Shown in pieces: positions 1 through 8,123 of a stretch of 64,000 bases of DNA (positions are counted from its first letter, which is position 1; each line of letters begins with the position of its first letter). The notes under the pieces are model-generated. The model had not been told where the DNA came from. It did no database searches and was given only the letters and a program-made list of their open reading frames with translations. The translations under genes were made by a program, and so were the position numbers. The DNA comes from Burkholderiaceae bacterium (GTDB lineage Bacteria > Pseudomonadota > Gammaproteobacteria > Burkholderiales > Burkholderiaceae_B): the NCBI GenBank assembly GCA_017983955.1, contig JAGOAJ010000007.1, forward strand, positions 62,001 through 126,000. Direction: 5' to 3'.

Positions 1-188
1 GCCGCGGTGAACGCTTGTGGAACGGTGCGGGCATAGGCCAAGTGTGGCTTGACGCGCAGGGCCGGCCCGCCCGCATCCTGCAGCACAACGCCGATGGACG
101 TCCTTCCACTCAGTTCCTTGCGCCAGACCACCCCGCATCGACAACGCAGACTGTCGAACAACCAAGCCCAAGGAGTTCAGGAACATGA
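1..188 (+). CDS. C-terminal end of an unrecognised protein (cut by window edge)
   Basis: An open frame runs from base 3 to a TGA at 186-188. It encodes about 61 residues (beginning RGERLWNGAGIG) with no upstream start inside the window, so it is the tail of a larger gene. Its stop overlaps the ATG of the next gene in an ATGA arrangement, which suggests co-transcription with the dienelactone hydrolase-like gene. The frame is GC-rich, typical of the flanking chromosome. I do not recognise the family from this short tail and assign no function. Confidence 0.55.
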   Translation, partial: RGERLWNGAGIGQVWLDAQGRPARILQHNADGRPSTQFLAPDHPASTTQTVEQPSPRSSGT

Positions 189-877
189 ATCACGTCACCC
201 TAACCAGTAAAGAAGGTAAGTCTTTTGGTGCCTACGTCGTGGAGGCCGCAAGCCAGAACGCCCCAGGCATCGTTCTGGTTCAGGAGATTTTCGGGGTCAA
301 TGCAGCCATGCGCGCGGCCGCAGAGCGTTGGGCGAGCTTGGGCTATCACGTCATCTGCCCGGATTTGTTCTGGCGTAAAGAGGCAGGCGTTGAGCTTGAT
401 CCAACCAAACCCGAGGAGTTCGCACGCGGCGTCGAGCTTATGCTCAGCATAGACGAAGACCTTGTTGTTGCTGACTTAGAAGTGGCTAGAGCCTGGCTTG
501 AGGACAAAGGCGGAAGCGACCGCATTGCCGGGCTGGGTTACTGCTGGGGTGGCCGTTTGGTAGTACGCATGGCCGCAGATACCGGCGTCAAATGCGCGGT
601 CAGCTACTACGGCGTGGGGTTGGAGCAGCTGGTTCCCATCACACCGGCCTTAGCTGCGCCTACCTTGCTGCACATCGCTGCGCTGGACAGTTACGTGCCC
701 GAGCCTGTGCGCAACACCATTCAAGCCGGCGTCAAACACCGCGACGAATGGGAAACGCATATCTATGAAGGGTGTGATCATGCTTTCGCACGGCCAGGTA
801 GTCAGCGTCGTAACGAGCAGGCAGCCCAACTGGCGGAACAGCGATCACTGGCCTTTATGCAGCAATATTTGCAGTAA
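185..877 (+). CDS. Dienelactone hydrolase family protein
   Basis: A 230-residue alpha/beta hydrolase of the carboxymethylenebutenolidase family, close to the usual ~236 residues. The nucleophile elbow is G-Y-C-W-G-G with Cys120. Asp168 (in AALDSY) and His199 (in GCDHAF) complete a Cys-Asp-His triad, and Glu34 sits in the QEIFG motif that contacts the nucleophile in this family. There is no signal peptide, so it is cytoplasmic. Family members hydrolyse dienelactones or related enol-lactones in aromatic breakdown. The substrate here is unknown because no ring-cleavage dioxygenase lies nearby. The start overlaps the preceding stop (ATGA) and a GGAG-like sequence lies just upstream. Confidence 0.88.
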   Translation: MNHVTLTSKEGKSFGAYVVEAASQNAPGIVLVQEIFGVNAAMRAAAERWASLGYHVICPDLFWRKEAGVELDPTKPEEFARGVELMLSIDEDLVVADLEVARAWLEDKGGSDRIAGLGYCWGGRLVVRMAADTGVKCAVSYYGVGLEQLVPITPALAAPTLLHIAALDSYVPEPVRNTIQAGVKHRDEWETHIYEGCDHAFARPGSQRRNEQAAQLAEQRSLAFMQQYLQ

Positions 878-924
878 TGCCCAGTAGGCTGAGAGCGACA
901 GAGGTCGCGGCTCAGCCAAAACAC

Positions 925-1278
925 TTAGGCCTTGACCACTGCCGTGACACCAATCTCAACGGTGTATTGCGGAAAAGCCAGCTTGGACTCAACGCAGGCT
1001 CGTGCCGGCGTGTGACCCTGTGGCACCCATGCGTCCCATACAGAGTTCATTTCATTGAATGTCGCTGCATCTGCGATCCAGATGTTTGCGCTGACGATAT
1101 CTTCTTTGGATGCGCCGGCTTCAGCAAGGATGCTGTCGATCTTGGCAAGGATCTGTTCTGTTTGCCCGGCAACGTTGGCGTTGGTGTCGTCTGCGACTTG
1201 GCCAGACAAAAATATAAAGCCGTTGGCGACGACTGCAGCGCTCATTCGGGCGTTGGACTGAATACGTTGAATGCTCAT
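925..1278 (-). CDS. RidA family (reactive intermediate/imine deaminase) protein
   Basis: A 117-residue protein of the YjgF/YER057c/UK114 family. Members form cytoplasmic trimers that hydrolyse 2-aminoacrylate and other enamine/imine intermediates. Family hallmarks visible are NGFIFLSGQV near the N terminus, a QTEQILAKIDSIL helix, and C-terminal PARACVESKLAFP with the conserved Arg that binds the substrate carboxylate. The start is set at 1278 because AAGGAATTCC lies just upstream; a longer frame to 1347 has no ribosome site and an atypical N terminus. It diverges from the fused ferredoxin oxidoreductase, and the shared intergenic region carries repeated operator-like sites. An imine-clearing role fits the amino acid oxidases encoded further along the cluster. 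Confidence 0.9.
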   Translation of the reverse strand: MSIQRIQSNARMSAAVVANGFIFLSGQVADDTNANVAGQTEQILAKIDSILAEAGASKEDIVSANIWIADAATFNEMNSVWDAWVPQGHTPARACVESKLAFPQYTVEIGVTAVVKA

Positions 1279-1335
1279 CCTGGAATTCCTTTTATTAAAC
1301 TCATCAAAGTGTATTTGATGTGTGTATCTACATAA

Positions 1336-1486
1336 GTGTCGACACATCAGTAGGCAGAAGTATATTCAGGTATTTCCATTGAAAATATTAGGGATTCTCC
1401 TAATATAAAAAATAAATGCAATCTTCATAATGTGGCCTATGTATCGAAGTGTCGACAATCATGTAGACAATAATTCGATCGACAAA
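1336..1486. promoter_or_regulatory. Cluster of TGTCGACA-like operator sites
   Basis: The ridA/oxidoreductase intergenic region holds a perfect palindrome GTGTCGACAC at 1336-1345, a near copy GTGTCGACAA at 1449-1458, a further variant ATGTAGACAA at 1461-1470 and a weaker GATCGACAAA at 1477-1486. T-G-T-N-N-A-C-A dyads of this type are characteristic of GntR regulators of the FadR/FCD class. A regulator of that class is encoded at 18043-18840, at the far end of the same gene block. The two rightmost sites sit 45-55 bases before the oxidoreductase ATG, a position suited to repression. The link to that regulator is inference. Confidence 0.5.
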
Positions 1487-1514
1487 GAAGTGGGTGCAAT
1501 CAGTGGAGACCAGC

Positions 1515-4500
1515 ATGACATTAAAAGTCGTTCAGCTTGATGATAAGTACACGTTAAAGAAAGGGCGTGTGTTTATTACCGGAACCCAGGCATTAGTGCG
1601 CCTGCCAATGACGCAGCATTTGCGTGACGCGCAGACGGGCAAAAGCACCGCTGGCTACATTACCGGGTATCGCGGTTCACCTTTAGGCGCGCTGGACGAT
1701 CAACTGGGCAAAGCCAAAAAATTCTTGACCGAACACAATGTGGTGTTTCAGCCTGGTGTCAATGAAGATCTGGCAGCGACCGCCGTGTGGGGTTCGCAAC
1801 AGGCCGAAGCTAGTGGTGAGGGGCAGTACGACGGCGTGTTCTCCATTTGGTATGGCAAGGGGCCAGGCGTGGACCGCACGGGTGATGCGTTCCGTCACGG
1901 CAATTTGGCGGGCTCGTCCAAGCATGGTGGCGTACTTGTGTTGATGGGCGATGACCACACCTGTGAGTCGTCCACCACATGTCACCAAAGCGAGTTTGCG
2001 ATGGTTGACGCAATGATTCCTGTGCTTAGCCCATCCGGTGTGCAAGAAATTCTGGACTATGGCGTGCTGGGCTGGGCGCTGTCGCGCTACAGCGGGTGTT
2101 GGGTTGGTATGAAGTGTGTGAAGGATACGGTCGAGGCGACTGCCTCTATTGACGTGGATGTCGATCGCGTGAAACTTCAACTACCAGAGGGCGTCGAATT
2201 TCCGCAGGATGGATTGAATCTGCGCCAGCCCGATACTCCGCATGCGCAGGAAGCGCGCCTGCATCGTTACAAGCTTACTGCTGTCAAGGCTTTTGCACGT
2301 GTCAACCAGCTTGACCGCATCGTCATCGATAGTGATGCGCCCACCTTGGGGATCATCACCCATGGGAAGAGCTACCTGGACGTACTGCAGGCGCTTGATG
2401 AGTTGAATCTGACAGAAGAAGCTGCAGCACAGCTGGGCTTGCGTCTGTACAAAGTAGGTATGACCTGGCCGCTGGAACCCCAAGGCGCTGCGGCATTCGC
2501 CCGCGGGACGCAAAAAGTGCTGGTTGTGGAAGAAAAACGCAGCCTGCTGGAATTCCAGTTGAAGGAGCTGTTATACGGCACGTCGCAAGCGCCCGCAATT
2601 GTGGGCAAGCTGGACGAGCAGGGCAATACTCTGCTTCAGTCGGAGATGGCGCTGGACTCCAACCAGATTGCCATTGCCATTGGCGAGCGACTGGTGGAGT
2701 TGGGCCATGGCGATACAGAGGCCTTGCGTGCACGGGTAGAGGAAGTCCGTAGCTATCGCGAACCCAAGGGCGTGATTGACGTCCTGGCGCGCAGCTTCTA
2801 CTTTTGCAGTGGATGCCCACACAGCTCTTCCACTGTTTTGCCCGAGGGCAGCAAGGCTTACGCCGGGATTGGTTGCAGTTGGATGGCTCAGTCCATGGAG
2901 CGGTCAACGACGGGTTATACGCAAATGGGCGCCGAGGGCTTATCTTGGGTGGGTGAGGCGCCTTTCTCAAAACGCAAACACATGTTTCAAAACCTGGGGG
3001 ATGGTACGTACTTCCATTCTGGTTTGCTGGCAATCCGTGCAGCGGTCGCCGCCAAGACGAATATCACCTACAAAATTTTGTACAACGACGCCGTGGCCAT
3101 GACGGGCGGACAGCGTCACGATGGGCCGCTGGATGCCCCCACCATTGCCCATCAAGTATTTGCCGAGGGCGTCAAGCGCGTGGTTGTCGTCACGGACGAG
3201 CCGGACAAGTATCCGGCGGGTATTGTGTGGCCAAAAGGCACCACGGTTCATCATCGCGACACCATCAACGCTGTGCAAAAGGAGTTGCGCGAAGTTGAGG
3301 GCACCACGGTGTTGATTTACGACCAAACGTGTGCCGCCGAGAAGCGTCGCAGGCGTAAACGTGGTGCTTTTCCAGATCCCGCCAAGCGTATTTTAATTAA
3401 CGATCTGGTGTGCGAAGGCTGCGGGGATTGCGGCGTCAAGTCAAACTGCGTATCGGTGCAGCCACTGGAGACAGAGCTGGGCCGCAAGCGAACCATCGAT
3501 CAATCGTCGTGTAATAAAGATTACTCCTGTGTCAAAGGCTTTTGCCCCAGCTTTGTGACCGTACTGGGCGGCCAGTTGCGCAAGCCGGAAAAAGTCGACA
3601 GCGGCGGTGTATTCCCTGCTCTGGCCGAACCGATACTGCCCTCTTTGGATAAGGACGTCTACAGCATTTTGGTGACGGGCATGGGCGGCACTGGCGTCGT
3701 GACCATAGGTGCCATTCTTGGCATGGCCGCACACTTGGAGGGGCGTGGTTGCGGCTTACTGGATATGGCTGGGCTGGCACAAAAAGGCGGTTCAGTCTGG
3801 AGCCACCTGCGTTTTGGCAAGTCGCCAGAAGCCATCAAGACTATACGCATCGCCCCTGGAGGCGCGGACTTGGTGTTGGGATGCGACATGATCGTGGCGG
3901 GCAACTCTAAAACCTTGGCGCTGACGCACAAGGGCAAGACGCGCATGCTGGTCAATACGCAAGAGACCATGCCCGGTGACTTTGCCCGGAATGCCGACAT
4001 GCAGTATCCATCCGGTGGCTTGCGCAAGAACATCACCGATGCCGTCGGTGAAGACAATGCCGAATTTGTGCAGGCTGGGCGTATAGCAGTGGCGCTGCTG
4101 GGGGACACCATCGCCGCCAATATGTTCATGATGGGTTTTGCTTACCAGCGCGGACTTATACCTATCTCTGCGCAAGCGATTGATAAGGCCATTGAGCTCA
4201 ATGGAACCGCGCAGCAAATGAACAAGGATGCCTTCCTATGGGGGCGGCGCGCCGCTGTCGATGCCAAAGCGGTAGAGAAGCTGCTGCTTGCAAGGAAAAC
4301 GAGCGAGAACGCAGGGGTTTCGCCCAAGCCCATGAAAAGCCAGGAGCAGTCGATAGCGTGGCGCGGGAGCTTTCTGGTGGATTACCAGAATAAAGCCTAC
4401 GCCCAGCGCTATCTGGATTTCGTCGAGCGGGTTCGCCATGCCGAGCAGGCTGCATTTCCTGGACAGAGCGAATTGACGGAGGCCGTCGCCAAGTACTACT

Positions 4501-5006
4501 TCAAGCTGCTGGCCATCAAGGACGAGTACGAAGTCGCCCGGCTATATGTCGATAGCGGTTTTCTTGACAGCGTAAAACAGAGCTTCGAGGGCGACTATAA
4601 GTTGGTCTTCAATCTGGCACCACCCCTTTTAGCCAAGCCTGACCCTGTGACGGGCGAGCCGACAAAGAAAGAGTTCGGTGCTTGGATCGTGCCTGCGTTC
4701 CGTCTGCTGGCCAAGATGAAAGCGCTACGTTCCACCGTGTTTGACGTGTTTGGCTATACCGAAGAGCGCCGTACCGAGAGGGACCTTATTACCGACTATG
4801 AGCAGAACATAGCCAAGATTCTGGACAAGCTAAATAGCACCCGCCTTCCCGATTATGAAACCATCGTTGCGCTGGCATCGCTACCGGAGGATATCAGGGG
4901 CTATGGGCATGTGCGGGCACGAAGCATCCAGGAAACACGCAAGAAACAAGACGAACTGTTGCTTGCACTAGAGCGCAAAATAATTCAAATCAAGCGAGCG
5001 GCCTGA
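1515..5006 (+). CDS. Fused indolepyruvate:ferredoxin oxidoreductase family protein
   Basis: A 1163-residue single-chain 2-oxoacid:ferredoxin oxidoreductase. Such enzymes decarboxylate aryl- or branched-chain 2-oxo acids to the acyl-CoA using thiamine diphosphate and Fe-S clusters. An N-terminal pyrimidine-binding-like region (GYRGSPLGALD) comes first. The TPP-binding central region contains FYFCSGCPHSS and GIGCSWMAQSM. A ferredoxin-like Cys cluster CEGCGDCGVKSNC begins near residue 633, followed by further Cys. A gamma-type domain begins at GMGGTGVVTIGA, followed by a C-terminal DUF6537-like tail. I chose ATG 1515 because GGAG lies six bases upstream; a GTG at 1494 is an alternative. It is followed after 94 bases by the acyl-CoA dehydrogenase operon, consistent with oxidation of its acyl-CoA product. 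Confidence 0.9.
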   Translation: MTLKVVQLDDKYTLKKGRVFITGTQALVRLPMTQHLRDAQTGKSTAGYITGYRGSPLGALDDQLGKAKKFLTEHNVVFQPGVNEDLAATAVWGSQQAEASGEGQYDGVFSIWYGKGPGVDRTGDAFRHGNLAGSSKHGGVLVLMGDDHTCESSTTCHQSEFAMVDAMIPVLSPSGVQEILDYGVLGWALSRYSGCWVGMKCVKDTVEATASIDVDVDRVKLQLPEGVEFPQDGLNLRQPDTPHAQEARLHRYKLTAVKAFARVNQLDRIVIDSDAPTLGIITHGKSYLDVLQALDELNLTEEAAAQLGLRLYKVGMTWPLEPQGAAAFARGTQKVLVVEEKRSLLEFQLKELLYGTSQAPAIVGKLDEQGNTLLQSEMALDSNQIAIAIGERLVELGHGDTEALRARVEEVRSYREPKGVIDVLARSFYFCSGCPHSSSTVLPEGSKAYAGIGCSWMAQSMERSTTGYTQMGAEGLSWVGEAPFSKRKHMFQNLGDGTYFHSGLLAIRAAVAAKTNITYKILYNDAVAMTGGQRHDGPLDAPTIAHQVFAEGVKRVVVVTDEPDKYPAGIVWPKGTTVHHRDTINAVQKELREVEGTTVLIYDQTCAAEKRRRRKRGAFPDPAKRILINDLVCEGCGDCGVKSNCVSVQPLETELGRKRTIDQSSCNKDYSCVKGFCPSFVTVLGGQLRKPEKVDSGGVFPALAEPILPSLDKDVYSILVTGMGGTGVVTIGAILGMAAHLEGRGCGLLDMAGLAQKGGSVWSHLRFGKSPEAIKTIRIAPGGADLVLGCDMIVAGNSKTLALTHKGKTRMLVNTQETMPGDFARNADMQYPSGGLRKNITDAVGEDNAEFVQAGRIAVALLGDTIAANMFMMGFAYQRGLIPISAQAIDKAIELNGTAQQMNKDAFLWGRRAAVDAKAVEKLLLARKTSENAGVSPKPMKSQEQSIAWRGSFLVDYQNKAYAQRYLDFVERVRHAEQAAFPGQSELTEAVAKYYFKLLAIKDEYEVARLYVDSGFLDSVKQSFEGDYKLVFNLAPPLLAKPDPVTGEPTKKEFGAWIVPAFRLLAKMKALRSTVFDVFGYTEERRTERDLITDYEQNIAKILDKLNSTRLPDYETIVALASLPEDIRGYGHVRARSIQETRKKQDELLLALERKIIQIKRAA

Positions 5007-5100
5007 GTACCTGGCGGTTGGCTTGAGTGCGGGGCGCCCGGCTTACCCGAGGCGATTCAGTCTGCACGGTGCAGGTTGCAAGGAAAATAAGGAAAACACA

Positions 5101-6282
5101 ATGAATTTTGAATTATCAGCTGAGCTGCAAGCATTGCAGAGCAAGACCAAGGCGTTCATCCAGGATGTGGTGATGCCGTTCGAGAACGATCCACGCAAGG
5201 ACTCGCACGGCCCGCATGAATCCTTACGGAATGAATTGGTAGCGCTAGCGCGGGATGCGGGCTTACTGACTCCGCATGCATCGGTAGCGATGGGGGGGCT
5301 GGGTCTTTCACATATCGCCAAGGCTGTGGTGTTCGAGGAAGCAGGCTATTCGTGGCTGGGCCCGACCGCAATGAATATTCATGCGCCCGACGAGGGAAAT
5401 ATCCATTTGATGGAAGCGGTGGGAACGCCTGCGCAAAAAGAGCGTTGGCTCAAGCCACAGGTGCAGGGCCATATTCGTTCGTGCTTTGCAATGACGGAGC
5501 CTTCACCCGGAGCGGGTGCCGATCCCTCGATGCTGCAAACCACAGCAACGCGTGATGGCAAGGGTTATCGCATCAACGGCGTAAAGTGGTTTATCACTGG
5601 CGCGGATGGGGCCAGCTACGTCATCATTATGGCCAAGATGGATGATGGGTCGGCGACCATGTTCTTGGCCGATATGGACCAGACTGGCATAGCCCTGGAA
5701 CGCAGTATGGAAGCCATGGATAGCTGCTTTACCGGCGGACACGGCGTATTACGGTTTGACAACCTGTATGTGCCCGAAGAGGACGTTCTGGGTGAAGTAG
5801 GGAAAGGTTTTCGCTATGCGCAGGTGCGCTTGGCGCCGGCTCGGCTGACGCATTGCATGCGCTGGTTGGGGCAAGCGCGCCGTGCGCACGATGCGGCCTT
5901 GGACTATGCCAGCCAACGCATGGCGTTTAACAAGCCGCTTGCCGAGCACGAAGGTGTAGGCTTCATGCTGGCCGACAACGACATGGACCTGCATACCGCG
6001 CGTCTGCACATTTGGCATACGGCCTGGATGCTTGATCAGGGACATCGCTGCAACTTTGAGTCGAGCCGAGCCAAAGTGGTTTGCTCGGAAGCCGAATGGC
6101 GTGTGGTTGACCGTAGCGTGCAGATACTTGGCGGCCAAGGCGTGACGGCTGAAAAAGAAGTCATGCGCATCTTCTGCGATATGCGCGCTTTCAGAATTTA
6201 TGACGGCCCCAGCGAAGTGCACCGCTGGAGCATGGCCCGCAAGCTGGTTCATGCTGCCCAGAAAGTAAAGGACGAAGCATGA
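5101..6282 (+). CDS. Acyl-CoA dehydrogenase family protein
   Basis: A 393-residue FAD-dependent acyl-CoA dehydrogenase of normal length. The central beta domain contains CFAMTEPSPGAGADPSMLQT, the FAD/substrate-contact segment, and the C-terminal helical domain contains IFCDMRAFRIYDGPSEVHRW, matching the ACAD10/11-like subgroup (YDGPxEVH). The start at 5101 is preceded by AAGGAAAA; an in-frame upstream ATG at 5023 gives a 26-residue extension unlike the family. The stop overlaps the SDR start by four bases. It probably introduces a 2,3-double bond into the acyl-CoA made by the upstream ferredoxin oxidoreductase. The exact chain cannot be read from sequence. Confidence 0.92.
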   Translation: MNFELSAELQALQSKTKAFIQDVVMPFENDPRKDSHGPHESLRNELVALARDAGLLTPHASVAMGGLGLSHIAKAVVFEEAGYSWLGPTAMNIHAPDEGNIHLMEAVGTPAQKERWLKPQVQGHIRSCFAMTEPSPGAGADPSMLQTTATRDGKGYRINGVKWFITGADGASYVIIMAKMDDGSATMFLADMDQTGIALERSMEAMDSCFTGGHGVLRFDNLYVPEEDVLGEVGKGFRYAQVRLAPARLTHCMRWLGQARRAHDAALDYASQRMAFNKPLAEHEGVGFMLADNDMDLHTARLHIWHTAWMLDQGHRCNFESSRAKVVCSEAEWRVVDRSVQILGGQGVTAEKEVMRIFCDMRAFRIYDGPSEVHRWSMARKLVHAAQKVKDEA

Positions 6283-7067
6283 GTCCATCCGCTATGAATC
6301 GTTTTGCGCTTGTAGGCAAGGTTGCTTTAGTCACTGGCGCTTCTAGCGGCTTGGGGCGCCATTTCGCGCAGTTGTTGGCGCAATCGGGTGCACGTGTCGT
6401 ACTGGCCGCCCGGCGCGTAAGCAAGTTGGAAGAAGATGTGCAGGCTATTGAAGGCCAGGGTGGTCAGGCACGCGCCGTGGCACTGGATGTAACGGATGCC
6501 GCCAGCGTTTCAGCCTGCTTTGATCAACTGGCGGACTGGGGCCAAGACTGGGCTGTGCCGGACGTGCTGGTCAATAACGCAGGCGTGACGGTCACTCGCC
6601 CCTTGCTGGAGCAGACCGAGGCTGACTGGGATCAGGTGATGGATACCAATCTAAAGGGCAGCTGGCTGGTAGCTACAGAAGCAGCACGGCGCATGGTGGC
6701 TGTCAAAAAGGGTGGGGCGATTGTTAATGTGGCCTCTATCTTGGGTAAGCGTGTGGCGGGCGGTGTAGCACCCTATGCCATCAGCAAGGCCGGGGTTATC
6801 CAGGCCACCAATGCCATGGCACTTGAGCTGGCGCGTTACGGGATACGCGTTAATGCCTTGCTGCCCGGCTACATTGCCACCGATTTGAATAAGGATTTTT
6901 TGGAAAGCGAGGCGGGACAAAAGCTGCGCGCTCGTATTCCCAGCCGGCGCTTTGGCGTACTGACGGATCTGGATGGCCCGCTGCTGTTGCTGGCCAGTGA
7001 TGCGGGTGCCGCCATGTCGGGAGCTTGCATTGCCGTCGATGGTGCACACTTGGTGAGTTCCTTATGA
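6279..7067 (+). CDS. SDR family NAD(P)-dependent oxidoreductase
   Basis: A 262-residue classical short-chain dehydrogenase. It shows the cofactor motif TGASSGLG, the NNAG motif, Ser in NVASILG and the catalytic Y-x-x-x-K in APYAISKAG. The C-terminal PGYIATDLNKDF and SGACIAVDGAH segments are typical of 3-oxoacyl/3-hydroxyacyl reductases. The start overlaps the acyl-CoA dehydrogenase stop (ATGA), and its own stop overlaps the next ATG the same way, so the three genes form a translationally coupled operon. A 3-hydroxyacyl-CoA dehydrogenase role is plausible but inferred. An alternative ATG at 6294 would remove five residues. Confidence 0.92.
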   Translation: MSPSAMNRFALVGKVALVTGASSGLGRHFAQLLAQSGARVVLAARRVSKLEEDVQAIEGQGGQARAVALDVTDAASVSACFDQLADWGQDWAVPDVLVNNAGVTVTRPLLEQTEADWDQVMDTNLKGSWLVATEAARRMVAVKKGGAIVNVASILGKRVAGGVAPYAISKAGVIQATNAMALELARYGIRVNALLPGYIATDLNKDFLESEAGQKLRARIPSRRFGVLTDLDGPLLLLASDAGAAMSGACIAVDGAHLVSSL

Positions 7068-8095
7068 AACCAGATACTTTCGCCTTGTTGGACGTGCAGC
7101 GTCTGGAAAGCTATATGCAAACGCTGGGGCTGGCGGATGCAAATACAGTCACCGTGACCCCGTTGACCGGCGGTCAGTCCAACCCAACCTTTCGCGTTCA
7201 GGCTGGCGAGCGCCAGTATGTGTTGCGCACCAAGCCCAGTGGCAAGCTATTGCCTGGGGCTCATGCCATCGATCGTGAATATAAGGTCATGAATGCCTTG
7301 CACGGCTCGGCGGTCCCAGTACCCCGGATGTTGGCGTATTGCGACGACCTATCCGTCATAGGCACCTCGTTTTACCTGATGGAGTGGCTAGAAGGGCGGG
7401 TGATGATAGATCAGTCCCTACCTGGTATGGAAAAGTCAGAGCGTGCCCAGATCTATGCCGAAATGAACCGTGTCATTGCCGCGCTGCATGCCATCGATCC
7501 TGCTGCCGTTGGGTTGGCGGACTTTGGTAAGCCAGGCAACTACTTTGGGCGCCAAATCAGCAGGTGGTCCAGGCAATGTCTGGAGGCCAGCCTGCCTATG
7601 GGTGACTCCATGCGTAGGCTTATAGAGTGGCTACCTGAACATATTCCTGCTGGTGACGAAACAACGGTGGTGCATGGTGACTTCCGCTTGGATAACCTGA
7701 TGTTCCATCCTACCGAGGCCCGTGTCATTGGAGTGCTGGATTGGGAGTTGTCCACCCTGGGTCATCCCTTGGCGGACTTTTCCTACCACTGCATGAGCTG
7801 GCATATACCAGCTTCACTTTGGCGCGGAATTGCCGGTAGTGATTTGGCCGCCTTGGGTATCCCCAACGAACATGACTATGTTCAGACCTATGCCAAGGCG
7901 ACCGGCCGCGATCCCGCCGAACATTGGGATTTCTACATGGCCTACAACCTGTTTCGCATGGCAGCTATTTTGCACGGCATCGGGCAGCGAGCGCTGGATG
8001 GAACCGCCGCTGCGGCGGACGCTATGCAAACGGCTGCCAAGGCGGAACCGTTGGCTGCCATCGGTTGGGCCTGCGCCCAGCGCTATCGCAACTGA
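7064..8095 (+). CDS. APH-like phosphotransferase family protein (ACAD10/11 type)
   Basis: A 343-residue aminoglycoside-phosphotransferase-fold kinase. The kinase catalytic loop is VVHGDFRLDNLMF, giving H-G-D-x-x-x-x-N, and the metal-binding Asp is in GVLDWELSTLGHP. The N-terminal LTGGQSNPTFRV and YVLRTKP segments form the glycine loop and ATP lysine. Proteins of this type accompany or are fused to acyl-CoA dehydrogenases (ACAD10/11), where they phosphorylate 4-hydroxyacyl-CoAs during catabolism of 4-hydroxy acids. That function is possible here because the gene is coupled by ATGA overlap to an SDR and follows an ACAD with the matching subgroup motif. It is not an antibiotic resistance gene by context. 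Confidence 0.85.
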   Translation: MKPDTFALLDVQRLESYMQTLGLADANTVTVTPLTGGQSNPTFRVQAGERQYVLRTKPSGKLLPGAHAIDREYKVMNALHGSAVPVPRMLAYCDDLSVIGTSFYLMEWLEGRVMIDQSLPGMEKSERAQIYAEMNRVIAALHAIDPAAVGLADFGKPGNYFGRQISRWSRQCLEASLPMGDSMRRLIEWLPEHIPAGDETTVVHGDFRLDNLMFHPTEARVIGVLDWELSTLGHPLADFSYHCMSWHIPASLWRGIAGSDLAALGIPNEHDYVQTYAKATGRDPAEHWDFYMAYNLFRMAAILHGIGQRALDGTAAAADAMQTAAKAEPLAAIGWACAQRYRN

Positions 8096-8123
8096 TCAAG
8101 ATTAACGACTAAAGGAGCAGGTC

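Noticed and set aside
7064..8095. Aminoglycoside resistance gene
   Set aside because: The kinase fold is shared, but the operon context with acyl-CoA dehydrogenase and SDR genes and the ACAD10/11-like text point to acyl-CoA metabolism.
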